A stretch of 21,732 nucleotides of DNA from CAYZFD01 sp964477735 (GTDB lineage: Bacteria; Bacteroidota; Bacteroidia; Flavobacteriales; Flavobacteriaceae): the NCBI GenBank assembly GCA_964477735.1, contig CAYZFD010000026.1:1-21732 (forward strand), written 5' to 3'. Shown here piece by piece: positions 14,825 to 21,732 of this stretch; within the stretch, counting starts at the first letter, position 1; every line of letters begins with the position of its first letter. The translations under genes were made by a program, and so were the position numbers. Below the pieces are notes generated by a model. The model was not told where the DNA came from and did not search any database. It worked only from the letters and a program-made list of their open reading frames with translations.

Positions 14825-15886
14825 TTAATATTTTTTTGCGCCTTTTCCAAGCTTGTCATGAATATAGCATCCTTGATCACAAAGTGATGCCAATTCGGTT
14901 TGGATAAACTGATGTACAAGCGTGGCATTTTCGTTGGGGTATAACACATGAACGTTGGCGCCCGCATCCAAAGTAAAGCAAACGGGGATGTTTGTTTTTT
15001 GCCTAAAAGCTTGAACCTTAGTTATGGCTTCTAAAGTCGCTGGCTTCATCAAAAGATAGGCCGGCGAAGAAGTCATCATCATGGCATGAAGGGTGAGTGC
15101 TTCTAACTCAACAAGTTCAACAAAGGCCTTAAGGTCTCCAGTTTTCAGGATGCTGATGATGTGGTCAAGGTTTTTAGTGGCTTGAGCAAATCGCTTTGAA
15201 GCGAACGGATGACCATTCATAAGCTGGTGCCCGGCCGTACTGCTCACGGTTTTTTGACCTCTATCGATAAGCAAAATGGTGTCGTGGTAGTCTTCAAAAA
15301 TGGGATGAAGTGAAGATATTAAAGGAGTGCCAAACAAATCAGAATAGCTGCCATGACTTCCCCAAACTACAACCGGACCCTTGATACTTCGACAAGCACT
15401 TCCAGATCCCAATCGGGCTAAAAACGAGGCTTTTTGAAAAAAATAAGTGTCAGAAACATTAGGTTCTAATTGCTTTTCAATTTCCATCACGCAAAGCGCC
15501 AAAGCAGCCATGGCCGATGCCGAAGAGGCAATGCCACTACTGTGTGGAAATGTATTTACGCTGTTGATCTGAAGTTTTAATTTTGATAGATATTGACAGT
15601 ATGGAGATATGTGGTTAAAAAACTGTTGAATTTTTTTGTTGAAGCTTGGCGCTGCTTGCCCATCATAGGAAAAATCAAACGAAAATTGTGGTGATGATTT
15701 GAAAGCAATGCTTGTTTTGGTGTGACATTCGCTTAGGGTGAAGCTCACAGAAGGATTGCATGGGATTTGATTTTCATGTTTTCCCCAATATTTAACAAGT
15801 GCAATATTGCTAGGTGCTTGCCAGCACACTGTACCTTCAAAAGCACTTGGAGTGGTCAATCTTGATTGAAATTGCTCTAGTGTCAT
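14825..15886 (-). CDS. mvaD: Diphosphomevalonate decarboxylase
   Basis: This enzyme converts 5-diphosphomevalonate and ATP to isopentenyl diphosphate and CO2, the last step of the classical mevalonate pathway. With the start at 15886 it has 353 residues. Family signatures are SNIALVKYWGK (26-36), FPHSSGIASSASAMAALAL (113-131), LGSGSACRSIKGP (159-171) and FTLDAGANVHVLYP (304-317), which holds the catalytic Asp (D307). Both the ATP loop and the SACRS active-site loop are intact, so an active decarboxylase is expected. The longer reading from ATG at 15937 was rejected: an exact -7 element at 15903-15910 lies between the two start codons, and the extra 17 residues match nothing in the family. It is the first gene of an operon with the GHMP kinase and UbiA genes, and is divergent from tspO. 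Confidence 0.93.
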   Translation of the reverse strand: MTLEQFQSRLTTPSAFEGTVCWQAPSNIALVKYWGKHENQIPCNPSVSFTLSECHTKTSIAFKSSPQFSFDFSYDGQAAPSFNKKIQQFFNHISPYCQYLSKLKLQINSVNTFPHSSGIASSASAMAALALCVMEIEKQLEPNVSDTYFFQKASFLARLGSGSACRSIKGPVVVWGSHGSYSDLFGTPLISSLHPIFEDYHDTILLIDRGQKTVSSTAGHQLMNGHPFASKRFAQATKNLDHIISILKTGDLKAFVELVELEALTLHAMMMTSSPAYLLMKPATLEAITKVQAFRQKTNIPVCFTLDAGANVHVLYPNENATLVHQFIQTELASLCDQGCYIHDKLGKGAKKY

Positions 15887-15902
15887 AGAAATTTTATCCC
15901 CA

Positions 15903-15910
15903 CAAAGATA
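15903..15910 (-). promoter_or_regulatory. mvaD: -7 element TATCTTTG before mvaD
   Basis: Exact TAnnTTTG match on the minus strand, 16 bases before the mvaD ATG at 15886, giving a leader of about 10 bases. It sits in the divergent region with tspO and fixes the mvaD start. No TTG at the usual -33 distance was seen. Confidence 0.55.
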
Positions 15911-15981
15911 GTTGTTTGAACTTAAAATGATGTCCACATTTAATTGGTCATGTGTGCTCTAAGTTTTTGTATTTTTACGTC

Positions 15982-16455
15982 ATGAAAAAAGGGGTTTTCA
16001 AAATATTGGTGGCTGTTTCAGCCTGTTTGGTAGTAGGTTTTCTGTCGGGCTATGCCACGCAAAGCTCCGTAAGCACTTGGTATGCAGGACTTCAGAAACC
16101 TTCCCTAAACCCTCCAAACTGGATTTTTGCCCCTGTATGGACAGTGTTATATATTTTAATGGGAGTTGCAGCAGGCTTAGTTTGGCGACGTGGATTTTAT
16201 CACAAATGGGTGAAAACAGCTCTATACCATTTTGGCTTTCAATTGCTACTAAACGGCTTGTGGTCTTTGATCTTTTTTGGATTTCAAAATCCTTTAGGCG
16301 CTCTCTTAGTGATCATCACGCTGCTCATTCTAATCCTGTTCACTATCAAGTGGTTTAGAGTCGTTAACAAAACCGCAGCCCTTTTGATGGTTCCCTACTT
16401 TTTGTGGGTGCTCTTTGCCACCTACTTAAATTTGTCTATTTGGTGGCTGAATTAG
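15982..16455 (+). CDS. tspO: TspO/MBR family membrane protein
   Basis: This 157-residue protein is a bacterial homologue of the translocator/peripheral benzodiazepine receptor, a five-helix membrane protein that binds porphyrins and is linked to tetrapyrrole handling and stress. Family marks are STWYAGLQKPSLNPPNWIFAPVWT (31-54), here seen as WYAGLQKP followed by NPPNWIFAPVW, then LYILMGVAAGLVW (56-68), NGLWSLIFFG (91-100), and YFLWVLFATYLNLSIWWLN at the end. Helices lie at about 5-24, 50-69, 78-101, 105-123 and 132-152. Length is normal for the family. The ATG at 15982 was preferred to the one at 15952 because the shorter form starts at a typical MKKG and matches family length. It is divergent from mvaD. 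A physical link to isoprenoid synthesis is not shown. Confidence 0.93.
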   Translation: MKKGVFKILVAVSACLVVGFLSGYATQSSVSTWYAGLQKPSLNPPNWIFAPVWTVLYILMGVAAGLVWRRGFYHKWVKTALYHFGFQLLLNGLWSLIFFGFQNPLGALLVIITLLILILFTIKWFRVVNKTAALLMVPYFLWVLFATYLNLSIWWLN

Positions 16456-16461
16456 CTATTT

Positions 16462-16497
16462 GTCGAGATTTAAACTGCTTTTATCGACTATTTTTTT
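16462..16497 (+). terminator. Weak candidate terminator after tspO
   Basis: GTCGA (16462-16466) pairs with TCGAC (16484-16488) and an inner TAAA/TTTA can pair, followed by TA and seven T residues (16491-16497). The stem is short with an asymmetric bulge. It lies seven bases after the tspO stop and would separate tspO from the next gene. Confidence 0.4.
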
Positions 16498-16549
16498 GGA
16501 TATCATAAATGTTTCATACATTTTAACCCTTAATCCAAAACAATACATT

Positions 16550-16963
16550 ATGTTTTCAAAATCTAGAATTTTAGCCACTTTGGGCGCTTTTGTTGTCCTG
16601 TTTTTTGGGCCTTGGCTAGGTTACTCTTTGCTTATGGACACGTTGATGGACCACACCATCAGGAACGTTTCAAGACCAGAATCAGATTTGCTTTGGTTGT
16701 ATATGGTTATTGGATGTTTGGTGATGGCCTACGCCTTTGCAACGCTCTACTCTAAATGGGCCAGAGGTATTCATAGCTTTAGCCATGGTTTTAACTTTGG
16801 GCTATGGTTTGGTATTGCCTTTTTTGGCATGCAACTCCTGTGGTATGGCACAAGTGTTTTTATGAATCTTACAGGTCATATAATAGATGGCATACATTGG
16901 ATCGTCATTTTTGGCTTAACGGGCGGGGTAATTTCGCTCATCTTTGGCCGTTTCGAAAAATGA
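16550..16963 (+). CDS. Small four-helix membrane protein, unknown function
   Basis: This 137-residue protein is not recognised. Hydrophobic helices lie at about 5-28, 47-66, 83-105 and 113-133. A short polar loop (29-46) follows the first helix, and SKWARGIHSFSHGFNFG (68-84) links helices two and three. Aromatic residues and His are frequent near the membrane edges. The C-terminus is GRFEK. A longer reading begins at 16460, but that start lies within the candidate tspO terminator stem, and the extra 30 residues read as non-family leader, so the Met at 16550 was preferred. It follows tspO on the same strand by 94 bases and ends at a strong hairpin shared with the convergent amylase gene. Function is unknown; co-orientation with tspO is weak evidence of a link. 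Confidence 0.72.
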   Translation: MFSKSRILATLGAFVVLFFGPWLGYSLLMDTLMDHTIRNVSRPESDLLWLYMVIGCLVMAYAFATLYSKWARGIHSFSHGFNFGLWFGIAFFGMQLLWYGTSVFMNLTGHIIDGIHWIVIFGLTGGVISLIFGRFEK

Positions 16964-16980
16964 AGTAAAAGCTCTACTAA

Positions 16981-17013
16981 ACATCGACCCTCAAAGCTCA
17001 AGAGGGTCGATGT
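16981..17013. terminator. Shared hairpin between convergent genes
   Basis: A perfect 12-bp stem, ACATCGACCCTC (16981-16992) with GAGGGTCGATGT (17002-17013), encloses a 9-base loop. It lies midway between the convergent stop codons at 16963 and 17023. Neither side has a long T run, so it may act as a two-way but partial terminator, or protect both 3' ends. Confidence 0.65.
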
Positions 17014-17022
17014 ATGGTTGAC

Positions 17023-18387
17023 TTATTTTTGTTGGTCTAACAAAAGGTACTCCCAAGCTTCAAAAACATGGGGCTGATCTTCAGACAATGTTATCTTTTC
17101 ATTGGTCATGACGTTTGTGTAGGTGCCAGACACTGAAACTTGAACCGTTTGGGTTTCGTTTGTTAGGTTGGCTATAAAAACCACTTCTCGGTCATCCTTA
17201 GCGCGCTTAAAAGCCAAGATAGATTGCTGATCAGAGGTGTTGATTCTGTCGTATTTAGCAGGAAACTGGCCAACATGTAGAGCAGGGTTGTTTCGTTTAA
17301 ACTGGCCCAATTTCACATAAAGATCATAGAATTTTCCCTTATTTTTTTCAATTAAATCCTTTTCAAAAAACAACAATCTCTTGTTAAGGTCATACTCTTG
17401 TCCGCTATAAATCAGTGGCATTCCAGGAGCCGCATAACTCAACACGGCAAAGACCTCGGCTGCATCGCCCATACGTTCGAAAACAGTTCCAGACCATGAA
17501 TTTTCGTCGTGATTAGATGTGAAGTTCAGCAAAAAATCGTCTTCTTGATACAAGTTTTCAATTTCTTTCATTCGAAGGTCCCAAGCCTCAACATCATCTT
17601 TTCCTTGAGCAATATGATTCATCACATGGTGTGTTCCCCAACCATAAGCCATGTCAAAGGCTTTGTGCATCAATTCTGGCTCCCAAGCTTCAGCCAAATT
17701 AAGCAAAGGTTTAATGCTTCGTAACTCAGCAAATGATTGTTCCCAAAAATCTACAGGAACGCCTGCAGCGACATCACACCTAAAGCCATCGATATTTTCT
17801 TCCTCTATCCAATATTTCATGGCATCTTTCATTTTTTCACGCATTTCCATGTTGTCGTAATTGAGATCCGCTACATCTGTCCACCCCCACGATTCTCCAG
17901 TTTCTGGGTTAATGGGATCGATTACTTCTCCTGCTGCATTTTGAGTGTAGTAGTCTGGGTGGTCCTTGAGCCAAACATGATCCCAACCCGTGTGATTGGC
18001 TACCCAGTCTAGGATGACAAACATATCATTTTGGTGAGCGGTATTCACCAATCTTCTAAAATCTTCAATAGTTCCAAATTCGGGGTTTATTTTCGTATAG
18101 TCCGTAATGGCATAATAACTCCCTAAGCTGCCTTTGCTTTTTGTTGAGGAAATAGGGTATATGGGCATTAACCATAATATTTTTACGCCTAATTCTTTAA
18201 GCTTTGGAATGTCTTGTCTAAAGGCTTCGAAAGTACCCTCTTCAGAATATTGCCTTATGTTGGCTTCATACATGATCGCATCGGCAATATTGTCATCTGA
18301 TACCAATGCTGAAGTGGCTGCACTTGTGTGCTTGTTTTCACATGAAATCAATGTGATGATACTAGAAATGATAATTAATTTTTTCAT
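17023..18387 (-). CDS. GH13 alpha-amylase, predicted lipoprotein
   Basis: This 454-residue enzyme should cleave alpha-1,4-glucosidic bonds in starch or maltodextrin outside the cytoplasm. A lipoprotein signal ends in TLISC (C16). The (beta/alpha)8 barrel has region I DWVANH (127-132), region II GFRCD with the nucleophile D205, region III LAEAWEPE with acid/base E233, and region IV SNHDEN with D294, so all three catalytic carboxylates are present. A beta-sandwich domain with AFKRAKDDREVVFIANLTN follows the barrel, near residue 395-415. No type IX secretion C-terminal domain is seen, so anchoring is by lipid; whether it faces the periplasm or the surface cannot be decided. It follows the SusA-like gene by 29 bases, without a visible promoter, so it is the last gene of the alpha-glucan operon, ending at the hairpin 16981-17013. 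Confidence 0.92.
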   Translation of the reverse strand: MKKLIIISSIITLISCENKHTSAATSALVSDDNIADAIMYEANIRQYSEEGTFEAFRQDIPKLKELGVKILWLMPIYPISSTKSKGSLGSYYAITDYTKINPEFGTIEDFRRLVNTAHQNDMFVILDWVANHTGWDHVWLKDHPDYYTQNAAGEVIDPINPETGESWGWTDVADLNYDNMEMREKMKDAMKYWIEEENIDGFRCDVAAGVPVDFWEQSFAELRSIKPLLNLAEAWEPELMHKAFDMAYGWGTHHVMNHIAQGKDDVEAWDLRMKEIENLYQEDDFLLNFTSNHDENSWSGTVFERMGDAAEVFAVLSYAAPGMPLIYSGQEYDLNKRLLFFEKDLIEKNKGKFYDLYVKLGQFKRNNPALHVGQFPAKYDRINTSDQQSILAFKRAKDDREVVFIANLTNETQTVQVSVSGTYTNVMTNEKITLSEDQPHVFEAWEYLLLDQQK

Positions 18388-18416
18388 TTAAATTTTATTG
18401 AATGTTATGTTTAAAG

Positions 18417-20303
18417 TTAGTTGGTAAACCAATAAACGCCTTGTTTTGGGAGTTGTAAACTTTTCTCCCATTTAAAAGTTTGAGCATTTAGGATGTTTGT
18501 CATGTCTTGTCCATGGAGGTTTAATTCTTTAAAGCGTTCGAGATTTAATTCATAGGGTTGTAGGTTTTTGTTAAGAATAACTATCAACTTTCGATTTTTT
18601 AATTTTCGAACAAAAACATAAACCCCGTCTTGGGGAGCAAAATGGACGGTTTCACCTTCATGAAATATTGGGTTGTTTTTTCTAAAGTTCAGAATTTGTT
18701 TTAAAAAACCTTGCATTTCCAATTGGTTTTCACTGAGGCCTTCTGCAGTAAAAGCACTGCTTTCATCTGTTTTCCATCCCCCAGGAAAATCTGATCTGAT
18801 TAAACCGTGATCGCCTGGCTTTGAAGAGTTTTGTAACAACACTTCTGTGCCATAATACAACTGCAATATTCTTGGCAAGGCCAGCATGTAGCCCAAAACC
18901 ATTTTAGTGTGGGTCATGTCTTCTTTTGTCTGCGTATGGATTCGATCCATGTCGTGGTTGTCAGGAAACAACATGAGCATTTTGGGATTTGGGTAGTGAA
19001 AGTCATTGGCTAAACCCTCATAAATTTTCACCAAACCAGTACCCCATGATTCATTTTCGGTTATGCCCTTTACAATGGCGTCTTGCATGGCAAAATCCAT
19101 ACTACTGGTGAGCATTGAATCATAGCCGTCGACGTTGTTGGCGCCTGTTTGCCAATATCCTATTAGCAATGGATTGTAGCTCCACTCCTCTCCAACGATA
19201 CTAAAATTTGGATATTCATCCATTATAGCGCTCGCCCATTGTTGCATAAAATGCTTATCTGGATAAGGGTAGGTGTCTTGTCTAATTCCGCTAAGCCCAA
19301 GCGTTTCAATCCACCAAAGGCTGTTTTGAATGATATAGTTTCCTAAAAATGGGTTTCTTTGGTTAAGATCTGGCATACTGCTCACAAACCAACCTTCGGT
19401 CATCCCCTTTTTGTCTGAGCTTGAAGCGTATAAATCCTGATTGGTAGTCCTTCTGTGATTGGAGTAAATGTTTTCGGGTGCCCGATTTTTCCAGTCTATT
19501 GAATTGCTTAAAAACTTCTCTTGATGGTTTATCCAATCTTTGAAAGGCAAATCCTCCATCCACCAATGCCCCAAACCACAGTGATTGGCTACTTGATCCA
19601 TAATAAGTCCAAGTCCTTTTGCCTTTGCTTTTCTCGACAGTTCTATATATTCTTCAAGAGTTCCAAAACGAGGATCAACTTTATAGTAATCGGTTATGGC
19701 GTAACCGTGATAGGAGGCTGAAGTCATGTCATTGACAAGCAATGGCGTGGGCCAAAGGCTTGTGAAACCCATGTCGGCTATATAATCAAGATGATTGATC
19801 ATTCCTCGAAGATCACCGCCATGGCGTGCATAGCCATCGGACCGATCAAGAGACTGATCTTGAAGACCTTTAATTTTGTCATTATTGGGATTGCCATTGG
19901 CAAACCTATCGGGTGTAATTAAGTAAATGACATCGGAAGCATCGAAGCCTTTGTAGGTTTCTGAATCGCGTTCTCTTGATTTGAGTTCATAGACTGCAAC
20001 TTGTTGATGGCCATTTGGATAGGTGAAAAAAATATCAAAATGACCTGGAACAGTTTTAGAATCCACTTCTAAATCTAAAAAAAGATAATTTGGACTATCT
20101 GCTTTGTGAACCTGCTTAATGCGAATTCCTTCATAAGCAATTCTTGGTGTTGAACTCCCCACCTTGTCTGCATGGACAAGTAATTGAAGTTTTGCATTGT
20201 TGAAACCAACCCACCAATGAGGCGGTTCAATTCTCAGCTCTTGCTCCTGACCATAGGTTATTGAGGTTAGAAGCAGTAAAAAGGTCAAAATATTTCTTCT
20301 CAT
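18417..20303 (-). CDS. susA: GH13 neopullulanase/cyclomaltodextrinase-like enzyme, SusA type
   Basis: This 628-residue enzyme resembles SusA of the Bacteroides starch system, a periplasmic neopullulanase that breaks maltodextrins to maltose and glucose. A Sec signal peptide (RRNILTFLLLLTS, cleavage near TYG|Q19) has no lipobox Cys. An N-terminal beta-sandwich domain (about 22-110) as in cyclomaltodextrinases precedes the barrel. Catalytic regions are DQVANH (236-241), GIRQD with the nucleophile D343, VGEEWSY with E372, and FPDNHD with D451, all intact. RHGGDLRGMINHLDYI (160-175) and YHGYAITDYY (198-207) are typical of the subfamily. A C-terminal beta domain ends at YWFTN without a type IX sorting domain, which fits a periplasmic location. 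Its ATG overlaps the TGA of the GH65 gene by four bases (20300-20303), so translation is probably coupled. Confidence 0.92.
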   Translation of the reverse strand: MRRNILTFLLLLTSITYGQEQELRIEPPHWWVGFNNAKLQLLVHADKVGSSTPRIAYEGIRIKQVHKADSPNYLFLDLEVDSKTVPGHFDIFFTYPNGHQQVAVYELKSRERDSETYKGFDASDVIYLITPDRFANGNPNNDKIKGLQDQSLDRSDGYARHGGDLRGMINHLDYIADMGFTSLWPTPLLVNDMTSASYHGYAITDYYKVDPRFGTLEEYIELSRKAKAKGLGLIMDQVANHCGLGHWWMEDLPFKDWINHQEKFLSNSIDWKNRAPENIYSNHRRTTNQDLYASSSDKKGMTEGWFVSSMPDLNQRNPFLGNYIIQNSLWWIETLGLSGIRQDTYPYPDKHFMQQWASAIMDEYPNFSIVGEEWSYNPLLIGYWQTGANNVDGYDSMLTSSMDFAMQDAIVKGITENESWGTGLVKIYEGLANDFHYPNPKMLMLFPDNHDMDRIHTQTKEDMTHTKMVLGYMLALPRILQLYYGTEVLLQNSSKPGDHGLIRSDFPGGWKTDESSAFTAEGLSENQLEMQGFLKQILNFRKNNPIFHEGETVHFAPQDGVYVFVRKLKNRKLIVILNKNLQPYELNLERFKELNLHGQDMTNILNAQTFKWEKSLQLPKQGVYWFTN

Positions 20304-21732
20304 GTTGCCAAAATTTTGTTGGGGTCTATTATAATTTCAGAACCGTTTACGAGGATAGAAAGGGGGTGAGTCCCTTCCCACAAAAAACGAGTTTCTGCTG
20401 CACTAACCTGAACACACAAAATGTTTTTTCGGAAATTAATTTTGAAAGAATAGTTTGTCCATTGTTCAGGGATCTGTGGTGAGAAAGACAATTTGCCATT
20501 GATCATTCTCATGCCTGCAAAACCTTCAATGATGCTCAGCCAAGTTCCTGCCATTGAAGTAATGTGTAAACCTTCTTCAACTTCTGCATTATAATCATCT
20601 AAATCTAAGCGTGCAGTTCGAAGATAGAATTCGTATGCTTGATCCATCCTTTCTAGCTTCGATGCCAAAATCGCATGAATACAAGGTGATAGAGAAGATT
20701 CGTGAACGGTTAGTGGTTCATAAAAATCAAAATGTCTTTCTAAAGAATCCTTATCAAAGTGTGATTCAAAAAAATAAAAGCCTTGTAAAACATCAGCTTG
20801 CTTAATGTATGGAGATCTCAGAATTCGATCCCACGACCAATGTTGATTGATGGGTCTTTCTGAAGCCTTAAGTGTCGAAACATCTTGTAAATCTTTGTCA
20901 AGAAACCCATCTTGTTGTAGATAAACATTTCGTGTTTCATCATAGGGGTAATACATGTTTGATGCTATTTTCTCCCAGAGCTTCATTTCACTTTCTTCGA
21001 GCTTTGTTTGGGAGGCTATTGCGTGCCAAGCATCAAAGTTTGTTGATTGGATTCTTTTGATGCATTGAATCGTATAGGTTAAACACCAAGAGGCTGCAAA
21101 GTTTGTGTACCAATTGTTATTTACATTGTTTTCATATTCGTTTGGGCCTGTAACCCCTAGGATCACATATTTCCCTTTATTTTTTGAAAATTGTACGCGC
21201 TGGGCCCAAAACCGTGATATTCCAATGAGAACTTCCAACCCCTTTTCTTCAACATAAGTGGTATCTGCAGTATAGCGCTCATAGTTATAAATCGCATAGG
21301 CTATCGCAGCATTTCTATGAATTTCTTCAAAAGTGATTTCCCATTCATTATGGCATTCTTCACCATTCATAGTTACCATAGGGTATAGCGCTGCTCCAGA
21401 ATTAAATCCTAATTTTTGAGCATTTTCAATGGCTTTAGAAAGTTGATTGTGCCGGTATTGAAGCAAATTTCTTGCAACCTCTTGGCTTTTGGTCGCCATA
21501 TAGAATGGCAAGCAATAGGCTTCGGTATCCCAGTAGGTGCTACCTCCATACTTTTCACCTGTAAATCCTTTTGGACCAATGTTTAAACGATCATCATAGC
21601 CCGTATAGGTTTGGTTGAGTTGAAAGATATTAAATCTTATACCTTGTTGAGCTTTTAAATCTCCTTCGATTGAAATATCGCTCATACGCCACACCTTTTC
21701 CCAATAATCTGCCTGCTTTTTGAGCAGGGTCT
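20300..21732 (-). CDS. GH65 phosphorylase, probably maltose phosphorylase (5' end cut by window)
   Basis: The reading frame is open to the right edge, so only the C-terminal part (about 476 residues of a protein usually near 770) is seen. The family is glycoside hydrolase 65, phosphorylases of maltose, trehalose or kojibiose. Marks are VWRMSDISIEGDLKAQQG, NIFQLNQTY, GPKGFTGEKYGGSTYWDTE, the catalytic Glu in VTGPNEYENNVNNNWY (codon 21137-21139), KQADVLQGFYFF and the phosphate-site region VHESSLSPCIHAI. Maltose plus phosphate to beta-glucose 1-phosphate plus glucose is the likely reaction because two alpha-glucan GH13 genes follow in the same operon; trehalose or kojibiose remain possible. The GTG at 21692-21694 and ATG at 21683-21685 are internal codons, not starts. 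A beta-phosphoglucomutase gene would be expected just beyond the window. It overlaps the SusA-like gene by four bases. Confidence 0.92.
   Translation of the reverse strand, partial: TLLKKQADYWEKVWRMSDISIEGDLKAQQGIRFNIFQLNQTYTGYDDRLNIGPKGFTGEKYGGSTYWDTEAYCLPFYMATKSQEVARNLLQYRHNQLSKAIENAQKLGFNSGAALYPMVTMNGEECHNEWEITFEEIHRNAAIAYAIYNYERYTADTTYVEEKGLEVLIGISRFWAQRVQFSKNKGKYVILGVTGPNEYENNVNNNWYTNFAASWCLTYTIQCIKRIQSTNFDAWHAIASQTKLEESEMKLWEKIASNMYYPYDETRNVYLQQDGFLDKDLQDVSTLKASERPINQHWSWDRILRSPYIKQADVLQGFYFFESHFDKDSLERHFDFYEPLTVHESSLSPCIHAILASKLERMDQAYEFYLRTARLDLDDYNAEVEEGLHITSMAGTWLSIIEGFAGMRMINGKLSFSPQIPEQWTNYSFKINFRKNILCVQVSAAETRFLWEGTHPLSILVNGSEIIIDPNKILAT

Overview
The window looks like chromosomal DNA of a member of the Flavobacteriaceae (phylum Bacteroidota), probably marine. 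The evidence is a complete gldK-gldL-gldM-gldN cluster (type IX secretion and gliding motor), mevalonate-pathway genes, an alpha-glucan utilisation gene set (GH65 plus two GH13 enzymes), AT-rich sequence, no obvious Shine-Dalgarno sites, and several exact copies of the Bacteroidota -7 promoter element TAnnTTTG. No tRNA, rRNA, CRISPR array, insertion sequence or phage gene was seen. No stretch above 300 bases lacks a gene; the longest gene-free interval is 915-1086, which holds a candidate terminator.

Layout. 1-119: two intrinsic terminators back to back, the first ending a plus-strand unit that lies left of the window. 120-914 (-): multi-pass membrane protein of unknown function. 1087-2979 (-): ABC-F ATPase, with a divergent promoter pair at 3016-3031 shared with a DUF983 protein (3055-3450, +). 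3422-4471 (-): FAD-dependent oxidoreductase, overlapping DUF983 tail to tail. 4508-9119 (-): gldN, gldM, gldL and gldK, transcribed K to N, with a promoter before gldK and a terminator after gldN. gldM is interrupted by a 100-N gap that looks like an unmerged contig join. 9205-12834 (-): topA followed by an arginase-fold protein whose metal ligands are degenerate. 12956-15886 (-): diphosphomevalonate decarboxylase, a mevalonate-type GHMP kinase and a UbiA prenyltransferase, probably one operon. 15982-16963 (+): tspO and a small four-helix membrane protein. 17023-21732 (-): secreted GH13 alpha-amylase, SusA-like GH13 enzyme and a GH65 phosphorylase cut by the window edge.

How the genes work together. 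GldL and GldM form the proton-driven inner-membrane motor. GldK (lipoprotein) and GldN form the periplasmic ring under the outer membrane. The charged residues known to matter in the F. johnsoniae motor are all present. The isoprenoid genes turn mevalonate intermediates into isopentenyl diphosphate, and the adjacent prenyltransferase would consume polyprenyl products. The glucan genes would trim starch or maltodextrin outside the cytoplasm, and GH65 would phosphorolyse maltose.

Most of the window is recognisable conserved biology, and I found no convincing new multi-gene system. The best leads are the apparent loss of catalytic ligands in the arginase-fold protein beside topA and gldK, the prenyltransferase tied to the mevalonate genes, the compact divergent promoter pair, and the terminator sitting directly in front of the FAD oxidoreductase start codon.
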